Part shown: positions 42,144 through 51,259 of the stretch, piece after piece | How the letters are laid out: every line of letters starts with the position of its first letter | Position numbering within the stretch: the stretch's first letter is position 1 | Source of the DNA: Streptomyces sp. DG2A-72 | GTDB taxonomy: Bacteria; Actinomycetota; Actinomycetes; Streptomycetales; Streptomycetaceae | Length of the DNA stretch: 64,000 nt | NCBI RefSeq assembly: GCF_030499575.1 | Contig: NZ_JASTLC010000001.1 | Span: 1,922,001-1,986,000 of the forward strand | Direction of reading: 5' to 3' | Notes under the pieces: generated by a model | What the model was told of the DNA's origin: nothing | What the model saw: only the letters and a program-made list of their open reading frames with translations | Databases searched by the model: none | Made by a program: the position numbers and the translations under genes

Positions 42144-45100
42144 CACGACCACCAAGACCGAGGCCCAGCCCGGGACACAGGCGCCCGAGCGGTCGCGGCG
42201 CCGGCTGCGTCTGCCCGGCCTCGGCCGGTCCGGGGGCGGCAGCCAGCTGTTCCGCAACGCCTACGCGCTGATGCTCAACACCGGTATCTCCGCTGTGCTG
42301 GGCCTCGGCTACTGGGTGGTCGCCGCCCGCTACTACTCCGAGTCCGCGGTCGGCCAGGGCTCCGCCGCGATCGCCGCGTTGAAGCTCCTCGCGGGGCTGA
42401 CCGCGGTGACGCTGACCGGCGCGCTGGCCCGCTTCATACCGCTCGCCGGACGCAGCACCGGGCGGCTCATCTTCCGTACCTACGCGGGCAGTTCGGTGAT
42501 CGTGGCGCTGGCCGCGGGCGTCTTCCTGCTCACGCTGGACATGTGGGGGCCGTCGTACCGCTTCCTGAACGGGCCGTTGCCCGCACTCGGGTTCGTGGTC
42601 GCGGTGATCGCCTGGAATCTGCTCACCCTCCAGGACGGGGTGCTGACCGGACTGCGCAACGCGCTGTGGGTGCCGGTGGGCAACACCGTGTTCTCCGCGG
42701 TCAAGCTGGTGCTGCTGGTCGTGATCGCCGCGGCGGTCCCGATGGCAGGCGTCTTCGTGTCGTGGGTCGCGGCGATCGCCGTGTCGGTGCTGCCGCTGGG
42801 CTGGCTGGTGTTCCGGCGGCTGGTGCCGGGGCACGTCAAGGCGACCGACGAGCACGCCGAGCCGCCGACGCTGAGGGAGATCGGGCGGTTCCTGGCGGGC
42901 GACTACACCGGTTCGCTGTTCTCGCTCGCGGTGGTCTATCTGGTGCCGGTGATCGTCGCCGCGCAGGTGAGTTCCGCCGACAACGCGTACTTCTACATCG
43001 CCGCCACCATCGGCGGGACGGTCAATCTGCTCGCCATCAACATGGGCGCCTCCCTGACCGTCGAGGGCTCGCACGATCCGGGGCGGCTGGCCGCCAACAC
43101 CCGTGCCGCACTGAAGCGGATGGCCCGGATCATGGTGCCGGTCGCCGTCATCCTGTTCTTCGGCGCCCCGTGGATCCTCGGTGTCTTCGGCGGGGGCTAC
43201 GCGGACGCGGCCACGCCGTTGCTGCGGTGGTTCGCGGTGGGCGGGCTGCTGCGGGTCGTGATGGAGACGTACTTCGCGGTGCTGCGAGCGCAGAGCCGTA
43301 CCGCCGGACTCGCGTGGCTGCAGGGGCTGTTGTGTGCCCTGGTGCTCGGGCTGACGCTGGTGCTGCTGCCCCGCATGGGGCTGACCGGAGCGGGCGTCGC
43401 CGAGGTCGGCAGCCTCGCCGTGATCGTGGCGATCGCCGCGCCCAAGCTCTTGCGGACCGTCATGACCGCACCGGCCGCCGCTCCCCAGGACGCGGCACCG
43501 CCCGACGGGGACCTCGCCGACCTGGGGGCGCGCGAGGTCCCCGTCAGGCCCGGCTGGGCGCTCGACTCCGACACGCTCACCCTGGGCATCCACGTCGACT
43601 TCGACCATCAGGAACGCCGTCCGGATGTGCGTCCGGGGCCGGGGACGCCGCCTACGGGGACGCCGGTGGTGCGGGTGGACCATCACCGGCCGACCTGGGC
43701 GCATCAGCCGAGGGTGCCGGAGGTCGTGGGGCTGCCGGTGGAGGAGCGGGAGCCGGGCCTGGAGGTGTCTGCCGCTCCTGATCCGTCTGCTCCGGCGCCG
43801 GTGGCCGAGGTTCCGGACATCCCGGAACCCCCGGAACCCCGCTCCCTCCGCGAACGCCTGCAACCCACCCGTTCCGGCCTGTTCCTCGGCTGTCTGCTGA
43901 TCGCCGCCCTGCTCCTGTACTGGGTCCCGGCGCTGCGCCTCGGCGAGACCGACCTGGACGGCATGGGCGGGCTGGGGCTGATCTCCGTACTGCCGCTGCC
44001 GACGCTGACCGGCGCCGCGCTGCTGATCGTGGTGTTCGCCTCGCTGCTCTGGCCTCAGCGTGAGCACCGGGCCCTGCTGCTGATCACGCTGCTCGCCACC
44101 GTCGTGTCGCTGCACGCGCTGCCCGCGGTGATCGAGACGGAACCGCGGTTCGCGACGGCCTGGCAGCATCTGGGCTTCCTCGACTACATCGACCGGACCG
44201 GGTCCGCCGTACCCGACCTGGACGCGCGCTGGAGCTGGCCGGGCTTCTTCGCGGCGGCCACGTTCGTGGCGGAGGCCTGCGGGGTCACGGACTTCACCGG
44301 GATCATCCGCTGGTGGCCGCTGACCATGCAGCTGCTGTACCTGGTGCCGGTGTTCCTGCTCACCCGCTCGATGCGGGCGAGCTGGCGCGCCAAGTGGACC
44401 GGCGTCTGGGTGTTCGTGCTCAGCGGGTGGGTCGGCCAGGACTACTTCTCACCGCAGGGCTTCACCTATCTGCTGTACCTGGTGTTCGCGGCGATCCTGC
44501 TGGTGTGGTTCCGCGCGCGCCGGGTGATCTGGACGAAGCAGCGGCCCGGCGAGGCGGAGGTCGAGCCGACGGACCGGCGGCAGCGTGCCGTGCTGCTGAT
44601 GGTCGTGCTCGGCCTGTTCGCGGCGACCGTGCCCGCGCACCAGCTGACCCCGTTCGTGATGCTGGGCTTGGTGACGGTCCTCGTCCTGATCGGCAAGTCC
44701 GAACTGCGCGGCCTGCCCATCCTGTTCGGCGTGATGGTGATCTCCTGGATCGGCTTCATGGCCGAGCCGTACTGGTCCGGCCACTTCGACGAGCTGTTCG
44801 GCGGGGTCGGCGGCGTCGGCGGCAATGTGTCCTCGTCGGTGTCCGGCCGGATCGAGGGCGGCAGCTCGACACACAAACTCGTGCTGTACGCGCGCGTGCT
44901 GCTCGCCGGCGGTGTGCTGGCGTTCGCCTGCTGGGGCTGGTGGCGGCGGCGCGACCACAAGTACCGGGAGCGCTCGCTGCTCGTCCTGACCTTCGTGCCG
45001 TTCCTGGGCTTCGGCATGCAGTCGTACGGCGGTGAAATGGCGCTGCGCGTCTTCATGTTCGCGCTGCCGGGCGCCGCCCTGCTCATGGGTCTCGCCCTCT

Positions 45101-45873
45101 TCCCCCGTACCGGCGTCACCGCGAAGGAGCGCGCCAAGGACCGGGTGAGCCTGGCACCGCTGGCCGCGCTGATGGCGGGGCTCGTCCTCATGGGCGGCTT
45201 CCTGGTGGCCCGTTGGGGCAACGAGCCGTTCGAGCGGGTACGGCCCGGCGAGGTCGCCGGCATGGAGTACGTGTACGCCCATGACGAGCCGAGCGCCCGG
45301 CTGCTGTGGCTGAGCAGCGACACGGTGAACGACGTGACTCCGGCGATGCCGTGGGGCTCGCAGGACATGGAGAAGGTGGCGTATCTGCCGACTCTGGCGC
45401 CGACCGACCCGGTGCTGGTGTCGGGGCTGGTCAAGGCGCTGAAGGACGCGGGCCCGAACTCGTATCTGATGATCAACCGCAGTCAGGTGGTCTATCTGCA
45501 GTTGGACATGGGCTATTCGAAGACCTGGGACACCAGGCTCATCCAGAACCTGGACAGGCGGCGGGAGTTGACGAAGGCCTACGTCAACGAGGACGTGACG
45601 ATCTACACCCTGCGCAAGCAGCCCGCGGGCGACATCCCCAAGGCCGACCCCGGTCCGATCGGGCCCCAGGTGACCTGGACGCCCTGGTCGGTCGTCGGAG
45701 GCCTCGCCGCCCTCGCGCTGATCGTGCTGCTCACGGCGCGCGAGGTGGTCCGGGTCGCGGTGCGGCCGAGCGTGCGGCAGCTGCGCCGGCTGCAGAGCAC
45801 GTTCTGGTTCTCGCTGCCTCTGCTGGCGGTGCTGCTGGCTTCGCTGGTGCAGCGGTTCCTGACGATCAAGTAG
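42136..45873 (+). CDS. Fused Wzx-like flippase and GT-C-like membrane glycosyltransferase/polymerase
   Basis: 1245 residues from the GTG at 42136 (overlaps the deacetylase stop). Residues about 35-450 form a 12-14-helix polysaccharide flippase (FRNAYALMLNTGISAVLGLGYWVVAARYYSESAVGQGSA in part; AINMGASLTVEGSHDP). A Pro-rich hydrophilic linker (about 450-590) joins a second membrane module (about 590-1245) with many helices, a large outward loop (YVYAHDEPSARLLWLSSDTVNDVTP) and a final helix pair. The second half resembles large integral glycosyltransferases or polymerases. Such fusion suggests repeat-unit export and chain growth in one protein. Ends in a hairpin shared with the convergent gene. 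Confidence 0.82.
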   Translation: MSDTTTKTEAQPGTQAPERSRRRLRLPGLGRSGGGSQLFRNAYALMLNTGISAVLGLGYWVVAARYYSESAVGQGSAAIAALKLLAGLTAVTLTGALARFIPLAGRSTGRLIFRTYAGSSVIVALAAGVFLLTLDMWGPSYRFLNGPLPALGFVVAVIAWNLLTLQDGVLTGLRNALWVPVGNTVFSAVKLVLLVVIAAAVPMAGVFVSWVAAIAVSVLPLGWLVFRRLVPGHVKATDEHAEPPTLREIGRFLAGDYTGSLFSLAVVYLVPVIVAAQVSSADNAYFYIAATIGGTVNLLAINMGASLTVEGSHDPGRLAANTRAALKRMARIMVPVAVILFFGAPWILGVFGGGYADAATPLLRWFAVGGLLRVVMETYFAVLRAQSRTAGLAWLQGLLCALVLGLTLVLLPRMGLTGAGVAEVGSLAVIVAIAAPKLLRTVMTAPAAAPQDAAPPDGDLADLGAREVPVRPGWALDSDTLTLGIHVDFDHQERRPDVRPGPGTPPTGTPVVRVDHHRPTWAHQPRVPEVVGLPVEEREPGLEVSAAPDPSAPAPVAEVPDIPEPPEPRSLRERLQPTRSGLFLGCLLIAALLLYWVPALRLGETDLDGMGGLGLISVLPLPTLTGAALLIVVFASLLWPQREHRALLLITLLATVVSLHALPAVIETEPRFATAWQHLGFLDYIDRTGSAVPDLDARWSWPGFFAAATFVAEACGVTDFTGIIRWWPLTMQLLYLVPVFLLTRSMRASWRAKWTGVWVFVLSGWVGQDYFSPQGFTYLLYLVFAAILLVWFRARRVIWTKQRPGEAEVEPTDRRQRAVLLMVVLGLFAATVPAHQLTPFVMLGLVTVLVLIGKSELRGLPILFGVMVISWIGFMAEPYWSGHFDELFGGVGGVGGNVSSSVSGRIEGGSSTHKLVLYARVLLAGGVLAFACWGWWRRRDHKYRERSLLVLTFVPFLGFGMQSYGGEMALRVFMFALPGAALLMGLALFPRTGVTAKERAKDRVSLAPLAALMAGLVLMGGFLVARWGNEPFERVRPGEVAGMEYVYAHDEPSARLLWLSSDTVNDVTPAMPWGSQDMEKVAYLPTLAPTDPVLVSGLVKALKDAGPNSYLMINRSQVVYLQLDMGYSKTWDTRLIQNLDRRRELTKAYVNEDVTIYTLRKQPAGDIPKADPGPIGPQVTWTPWSVVGGLAALALIVLLTAREVVRVAVRPSVRQLRRLQSTFWFSLPLLAVLLASLVQRFLTIK

Positions 45874-45906
45874 GTGAAGTGGCTCAACGCCGGAGCCACT
45901 TCACCT
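45872..45906. terminator. Perfect 14-bp hairpin shared by two convergent genes
   Basis: AGGTGAAGTGGCTC (45872-45885), seven-base loop, GAGCCACTTCACCT (45893-45906). It starts within the flippase stop codon and covers the stop and last codons (VKWLRR) of the glycoside hydrolase. No T-tract; likely bidirectional terminator. Confidence 0.8.
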
Positions 45907-47305
45907 CGTACGCCTGCATCGTGATCCGATGGCCGTCGACCGTCACGCCGACCTGCCGGTCCCGCGTGTTGACCACGAGGGCGACCTTGTCGGTGGCGAG
46001 GACCCGGACCTTGGAGACGTCTGCCTTCGCGACGGAGACGTTCTCGTACCGCGTGCCGGGCGGGAACTCGGCGTTGAAGCGCGAGACCAGGTCGTACATG
46101 GGCAGCTTCTGGCCACCCCGACTCCCGGATGTGGGCGTCCACAGGCATCCGGGGCATTCGGTGCCCTTCTCCTCCTCCGGGTTCCAGTAGAAGCCGGAGG
46201 AGGCGCCGCCCTTGGCCATCGCGATCATCCCGGCGGCCTGGACGGCGCCGCGGCGGGGCTCGGACCAGTCGTGCCGGTCGTCGTTGCCGTCGGCGGGCTC
46301 GACGTAGTACTCGGCCCACCACAACGGCAGTCCGGGGGCCCGCTCGCGCACCCACTGGCCGACGGCGGTGAACTTGTCGGCGGCGGCGAACTCGTCGGGC
46401 AGCAGTTCGTCGTCCCTGGTGTAGCTGGAGCCGTCGACGACGACGAAGTCGGCGCCGGCCTTGTGCTCGTTCCAGTAGTCGAAGGCGTCCAGGATCCGCT
46501 GGTCCATCGCGCCCCAGGGCCCCTTGAACGTCCTCGACGCGTCGTCCTCACGCGGATCGAGACTGTCCATGACCAGGTACGGGCCGCCGACCAGGATGTC
46601 CTTGTCGACCTTCTTCAGCGCCTTGTGGACGAGGTTGTAGAGCTTGGTGTAGCCCTCGTGGTCCCAGCGGGCCTCGGCGTCGTTCCAGAAGCCCTTGAAC
46701 TCGTTCCAGACGATGAAGTGGCGCACGTCCGGATAGCGCCTGGCGACGGTCGCGGCGAGCGCGGCGTAGTCGTCGAAGTGCTCGGGCTCCGGCGCGGTCT
46801 CCAGAGCGGCCTGACTCCAGTCGGTGTCGTCGACACCCGCCTTGCCGCCCTTCATCCAGTCCGGCGCGCAGCACAGTGTGACCACCGGGGTGCCGCCGGA
46901 CCGACGGACGAAGTCGATACGGCTGTCCATCGCCTCGAAGTCGTAACGCCCCTTCACCGGCTCGGGGTTGTCGGCACCCCAGCCCATGATGTGCTGGATC
47001 TGCGGCAGGCCCCCGCCCTGCGACAGCAGCCCCTCGACGCGGGCGACGGCGGCGGAACTGCCCTCGTCGGCGCTGAACTGGGTGTGCGTGAAGCCCCAGC
47101 CGACCTCGGGCTCGGGCTTGTCCGGCGTGGGGGCCGGTGTGCCGTGCACCTTGTCGCCCGCGCGTGAGGTGCCGTCGGTACTCGTGCCGTTCCCCGGAAG
47201 CGTGTTGAGCAGGGTCACGACCAGGGCCAGCGCGGCCGCACCCACACCGAGCAGCGCGGTGAGCCGCCACCGCCCTGCCCCCGAATTCCACCCATGACGT
47301 CCCAT
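45884..47305 (-). CDS. Membrane-anchored glycoside hydrolase (GH39-like, clan A fold)
   Basis: 473 residues. An N-terminal helix (LTALLGVGAAALALVVTLL, about 15-33) and Thr/Pro-rich linker lead a TIM-barrel domain. The acid/base Glu is in HFIVWNEFKGFWND (about residue 200) and the likely nucleophile Glu in LPLWWAEYYVEP (about 320), the spacing of clan GH-A; the sequence is closest to GH39-type beta-xylosidase-like proteins by eye. The C-terminus is a small beta domain. ATG 47305 chosen; a TTG four codons earlier is possible. Convergent with the flippase gene, it probably trims or releases the polymer made by that cluster. Confidence 0.85.
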   Translation of the reverse strand: MGRHGWNSGAGRWRLTALLGVGAAALALVVTLLNTLPGNGTSTDGTSRAGDKVHGTPAPTPDKPEPEVGWGFTHTQFSADEGSSAAVARVEGLLSQGGGLPQIQHIMGWGADNPEPVKGRYDFEAMDSRIDFVRRSGGTPVVTLCCAPDWMKGGKAGVDDTDWSQAALETAPEPEHFDDYAALAATVARRYPDVRHFIVWNEFKGFWNDAEARWDHEGYTKLYNLVHKALKKVDKDILVGGPYLVMDSLDPREDDASRTFKGPWGAMDQRILDAFDYWNEHKAGADFVVVDGSSYTRDDELLPDEFAAADKFTAVGQWVRERAPGLPLWWAEYYVEPADGNDDRHDWSEPRRGAVQAAGMIAMAKGGASSGFYWNPEEEKGTECPGCLWTPTSGSRGGQKLPMYDLVSRFNAEFPPGTRYENVSVAKADVSKVRVLATDKVALVVNTRDRQVGVTVDGHRITMQAYEVKWLRR

Positions 47306-47460
47306 CGGGGGCAACAATATCGGCGGAAACGGCCGTTCGGGAGGCTGTTCCCGTTACCGGACGGACACCACCAACACCGGCGATACACCACACACCCGAC
47401 ACTCCGGGCCCACTGCGGAAACCGGGTGCGCACGGCGCCCGCGTGCCGGATCATGGCCCC

Positions 47461-48554
47461 ATGTCTGTGAACCCTCACGAAGCTCTGCCGATCCGGCTCA
47501 ACGTCGACGACAGCGACTCGCCGTCCGACGTCGTCGACGCGCTGTTCCTCGGCCGCTTCGCGACGGGCGAACAGCCGTACTCGCACGCGGCGAACATCGA
47601 GCGCGTACGGTCCGGGGCCACCCTCCTGCCGCCGGGCGCCCGCGTGCTGCGCTCCGCCCGCGACGACGACCGCAGCGCGACGCTGGCGGAGGGCGACGGC
47701 TGGACGATGCTGATCTCCCGCTGGAACCGGGGCGCCGACGTCACCGTCACGGCGACCAGCGAGGAGCTGGCGGAGAAGGTCCTAGACCAGGCCACGGACG
47801 GCGCCGCGGACGAACCCGAGCCGCAGCCGGAGAACGTGACGATGGGGTTCTGGTACGTCTCCCCCAGGCGCGGCCCGCACCGCACGACACGGCAGATCTC
47901 CGCGGGTACGTGGGACGAGGTGCGGCCCAACTACACCGCGCCGGTCGCGGACGCGATGGACCGCCTGATGAAGACGACCCCGGAGGACATCGCGGGCCGT
48001 CTGCTCCTGCTGCACGGCCCGCCGGGCACCGGCAAGACGTCGGCGCTGCGCACGCTGGCCCGGTCCTGGCGGGACTGGTGCCAGGTGGACTGCGTGCTGG
48101 ACCCAAGCGGCTCTTCAGTGACGTCGGCTATCTGATGGACATCGCGATCGGCGAGGAGGACTCGACGGGCAAGGGCCGCTGGCGGCTGCTGCTCCTGGAG
48201 GACTGCGACGAACTGATCCGCGGCGAGGCGAAGCACACCGCCGGCCAGGCGCTGTCGCGGCTGCTGAACCTGACGGACGGCCTCCTCGGACAGGGCCGCA
48301 ACGTCCTGGTCGGCGTCACCACCAACGAGGACCTGGAACGCCTCCACCCGGCCGTCGTCCGCCCCGGCCGCTGTCTCGCCCGCATCGAGGTCGGGCCGCT
48401 GACCCACGCGGAGTCGGTGAACTGGCTCGGCACGGACGAGGGCATCGACCGCGAGGGCGCGACCCTGGCCGAGCTGTACGCACTGCGCCGGGGCACGTCA
48501 CCGACGTCGCTGCCGGAGCCGCGGGGGCGGGCGGACGCGGGGCTGTATCTCTAG
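47461..48554 (+). pseudogene. AAA+ ATPase gene (DUF5925-like) broken by a one-base frameshift
   Basis: The two halves of one AAA+ protein lie in different frames. The first (47461-48135) has an N-terminal domain and Walker A LLHGPPGTGKTSALRTLA. The second (to 48554) has Walker B RLLLLEDCDELIRG, sensor 1 VLVGVTTNEDLERL and arginine-finger region HPAVVRPGRC. The break lies at about 48101-48106 (GACCCAAGCGG), where one missing base would restore DPKRLFSDVGYLMDIAIG. The intact protein would have about 365 residues. Either a true mutation or a sequencing error. Confidence 0.82.
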
Positions 48555-48586
48555 GCGGTAGCTGTAGCCAGGCGGTAGCTGTAGCC
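48553..48586. repeat. 17-bp tandem duplication after the AAA gene
   Basis: AGGCGGTAGCTGTAGCC occurs twice in a row (48553-48569, 48570-48586), beginning within the AAA gene's stop codon and ending 35 bp before the DUF72 start. Confidence 0.8.
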
Positions 48587-48620
48587 GGTGGTTTCGGGCG
48601 ACCGGTGCTTTGATGGACGT

Positions 48621-49391
48621 ATGACCCTGTTCGTCGGCACGTCGGGGTGGCAGTACAAGGACTGGCGGGGCGTTCTCTACCCGGCGGACTGCCCCACGCG
48701 GCTCTGGCTGGAGGAGTACGCGAAGCGGTTCGCGACGGTCGAGATCAACAACGCCTTCTACCGGCTGCCGACGCGGGAGAACTTCGAGGCCTGGCGGGAG
48801 CGCGTCCCGCCGGACTTCGTGGTCGGGGTCAAGGCGAGCCGCTATCTCACCCACATCAAGCGGCTGCGGGACCCCGAGGAACCGGTGCACCGCCTGATGA
48901 CCCACGCGGCCGGCCTCGGCGACCGCCTGGGCCCGGTCCTCCTCCAGCTGCCGCCCACCCTCCGCGCCGACCCCGGTCTCCTTGACGCCTGCCTCGCCTG
49001 CTTCCCGCGCGGCACCCGCGTCGCCGTCGAACCGCGCCACCACTCCTGGTGGACCGAGTCGATCCGCCAGGTCCTCGAATCCCGGGGCGCGGCCCTGTGC
49101 TGGGCCGACATCCAGGCCCGCCCGATGACCCCCCTGTGGCGCACCACCGACTGGGGCTACATCCGCTTCCACCAAGGCCGGGCCCAGCCCTGGCCCCGCT
49201 ACGGCCGCCAGTCCCTGACCACCTGGGTCCACCGCATCACCGACACCTGGACCGACGGCCACGACGTCTATGCCTACTTCAACAACGACCCGGGCGGAGC
49301 GGCGGTGGAGGACGCGGTGCTGTTCGCGGGGGTGGCGAGGAAGGCGGGGCTGAGGGTGACGCGGGTACCGGAGCAGGTGCCGACGACGTGA
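48621..49391 (+). CDS. DUF72-domain protein
   Basis: 256 residues of the YecE/DUF72 TIM-barrel family. Diagnostic pieces: FVGTSGWQYKDWRGVLYP at the start, FATVEINNAFYRLPTRENFEAWRERVPPDFVVGVKASRYLTHIKRL (in part), VLLQLPPTLR, VEPRHHSWW, and YAYFNNDPGGAAVEDA at the end. Function unknown; the fold suggests a nuclease-like or isomerase-like enzyme. The ATG at 48621 starts the family match. Confidence 0.88.
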   Translation: MTLFVGTSGWQYKDWRGVLYPADCPTRLWLEEYAKRFATVEINNAFYRLPTRENFEAWRERVPPDFVVGVKASRYLTHIKRLRDPEEPVHRLMTHAAGLGDRLGPVLLQLPPTLRADPGLLDACLACFPRGTRVAVEPRHHSWWTESIRQVLESRGAALCWADIQARPMTPLWRTTDWGYIRFHQGRAQPWPRYGRQSLTTWVHRITDTWTDGHDVYAYFNNDPGGAAVEDAVLFAGVARKAGLRVTRVPEQVPTT

Positions 49392-49403
49392 CCGTCTGTC
49401 CTC

Positions 49404-49775
49404 TCAGCCCTTGCTGTATGCAGCCCGCACCGCATCCCGGACGGCGGCAAGTGCTTCCTCTTCGCCGAGCCCCAGCCGCCGCACACGCTCCACGTACGCC
49501 TGAGCGGCCGACGCGGCCTCCCGTTCAGCGGCGGAGCCCGCGGCAGCCACGAACGTCCCGTTCCGCCCCCGCGTCTCGATCACCCCGTCCGCCTCCAGCG
49601 CCCGATACGCCTTGGCGACCGTGTTCGCGGCCAGGCCGAGCGACTCGGCGAGCCCCCGCACCGTCGGCAGCCGGTACCCCACGGGCAGCACCCCCGCCCG
49701 CGCCTGCTCGGAGATCTGCGCACGCACCTGCTCGTACGGCGGGGCACTGTCATCGATGTGGATCTTCAAGGTCAC
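49404..49775 (-). CDS. Short GntR-family (YtrA-like) regulator
   Basis: 123 residues. GntR winged helix (PPYEQVRAQISEQARAGVLPVGYRLPTVRGLAESLGLAANTVAKAYRALEADGVIETRGRNGTFV in segments, about 12-75) plus a short C-terminal helical tail, the YtrA subfamily without a ligand domain. The GTG at 49775 gives VTLKIHIDDS, the usual start. Divergent from the GNAT gene; such regulators often control ABC transporters, but none is next to it. Confidence 0.85.
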   Translation of the reverse strand: MTLKIHIDDSAPPYEQVRAQISEQARAGVLPVGYRLPTVRGLAESLGLAANTVAKAYRALEADGVIETRGRNGTFVAAAGSAAEREAASAAQAYVERVRRLGLGEEEALAAVRDAVRAAYSKG

Positions 49776-49845
49776 GGGCCGATTGTCCCGCACCGCAGGA
49801 AAATGAGAGGCATCCCGGCGCACGGTCCACGTAGCGTGCGCGCAT

Positions 49846-50775
49846 ATGACAGTCACCGTGCGCGAGCTGCGCCCCGAAATCCGGGCCGACGTCGAGGGCT
49901 TCGCCCACGTCCGCCACCTGGCACTCCCCTTTTATCTCGTCACCCCGGACTCCATCGCCTACGACGTCAATCACGCCCACCCCGACGCGCACTACAGCCC
50001 CCTGGTCGCGGTAGAGGACGGCGAGGTCATCGGCACAGCGCAGGTCGGCATGGTCTACGACAGCCCGGACCCCGGCCAGGGCTACGTCAATGTGTACGTG
50101 CGCCCGGACCGGACCCGTCGCGGCGCCGGTGCCCTGCTGGTCCGTGCCGCCGAGGAACACCTGGCCGCGCAGGGCGCCACAGCCCTCTTCGCGTGGGTCC
50201 TCGACGAGCCCGGCAACCACGCCTTCGCCGAGCGACACGGCTATCGGGCGAGCCGCTCCGCGCACTTCCTCCGCCTGGACCTGGTGGACGGTTCCCTCCC
50301 TCCGCTGCAGGACCTCCCACCGGGCGTCGAACTGCGGCCGGCCGCCGACTTCGCGGACGATCCGCGCCCGCTGTTCACGCTGGACGCGGAGACGACGTCG
50401 GACGAACCGAGCGACGTCGACTACGAGTTCACGGACTACGAGGCCTGGCTGGAGAGCACCTGGCGGCATCCCCTGTTCAGCCCCGAGCTGACCTCGGTGG
50501 CACTCGTCGACGGCCGCCCCGCCGCCTTCAGCGCGGCCCGCACGGACGGTGGCACCCGCTACGGCACCGTGATGACCGGCACCGCCCGCGCCTTCCGCGG
50601 CCGGGGCCTCGCCAAGCTCGCCAAGAACGACTCCCTGCACCGCGCCCGCGCCGCCGGATTCACGGAGGCGTTCACGGGCAACGACGCAGGGAACGGCCCG
50701 ATGCTCGCGATCAACAAGTGGTTCGGGTACGAGATCTGCGCGACGGAGGTGCGCTATGTCCGCGAACTCGGCTGA
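49846..50775 (+). CDS. Two-domain GNAT acetyltransferase
   Basis: 309 residues with two GNAT folds. The first (about 5-150) has the acetyl-CoA loop VRPDRTRRGAGALLVRAAEEHL; the second (about 165-305) has TGTARAFRGRGLAKLAKNDSLHRARAAG and INKWFGYEIC. Mycothiol synthase has the same layout, but other two-domain GNATs do too, so the acceptor is not assigned. Its last 20 bases overlap the DUF402 gene. Confidence 0.87.
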   Translation: MTVTVRELRPEIRADVEGFAHVRHLALPFYLVTPDSIAYDVNHAHPDAHYSPLVAVEDGEVIGTAQVGMVYDSPDPGQGYVNVYVRPDRTRRGAGALLVRAAEEHLAAQGATALFAWVLDEPGNHAFAERHGYRASRSAHFLRLDLVDGSLPPLQDLPPGVELRPAADFADDPRPLFTLDAETTSDEPSDVDYEFTDYEAWLESTWRHPLFSPELTSVALVDGRPAAFSAARTDGGTRYGTVMTGTARAFRGRGLAKLAKNDSLHRARAAGFTEAFTGNDAGNGPMLAINKWFGYEICATEVRYVRELG

Positions 50776-51256
50776 CTCGAAGACCTTTGTAGATGTCGTC
50801 CTGGTCAAGGCGGGCCGCACGAAGATCCGTTACCCGGCGCAGCTGCTCGGCGACGACGGCACCCGGATCACGGTGCGCGCCCCCTGGGCAGGCGACACCA
50901 CCCGTGACTTCGGCTTCGTACGCTTCGAGTCCGGTGACGTCTTCACCGAGTACTACTGGCGCGACCGCTGGTACTCGGTGAAGGAGGTCCGCGACGCCCG
51001 AGGCGAGCTGAAGGGCTGGTACTGCGACATCACGCGCCCGGCCGTGCTCTCCGGCGCCGAGCTGGTCGTGGAGGACCTGGACCTCGACCTCTGGCGATCG
51101 GCCGACAGCACGGACGTACGACGTCTGGACGAGGACGAGTTCGCCGAGAGCGGGCTGGAGCGGCGGGATCCCGAGGCCGCGGCCTCGGCGATGGCCGCCC
51201 TGGACGAGCTGGAGGCCCTGGCGCTCACGGGCGACTTCGAAGCGCTGCTGGCCTGA
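50756..51256 (+). CDS. DUF402-domain protein
   Basis: 166 residues. The DUF402 beta-barrel is clear: VVLVKAGRTKIRYPAQLLGDD, YYWRDRWYSVKEVRDARGELKGWYCDITRPA, and LDLDLWRSADSTDVRRLDEDEFAESGL. Relatives include RNase-E/G-like FAU and nucleoside phosphatase families; the role here is unknown. Translation is coupled to the GNAT gene by a 20-base overlap. Confidence 0.87.
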   Translation: MSANSADSKTFVDVVLVKAGRTKIRYPAQLLGDDGTRITVRAPWAGDTTRDFGFVRFESGDVFTEYYWRDRWYSVKEVRDARGELKGWYCDITRPAVLSGAELVVEDLDLDLWRSADSTDVRRLDEDEFAESGLERRDPEAAASAMAALDELEALALTGDFEALLA

Positions 51257-51259
51257 GGA

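Noticed and set aside
47910..48554. Second half of the AAA ATPase as an independent gene
   Set aside because: It has no start codon with ribosome site and begins mid-domain; it is the frame-shifted continuation of the gene at 47461.
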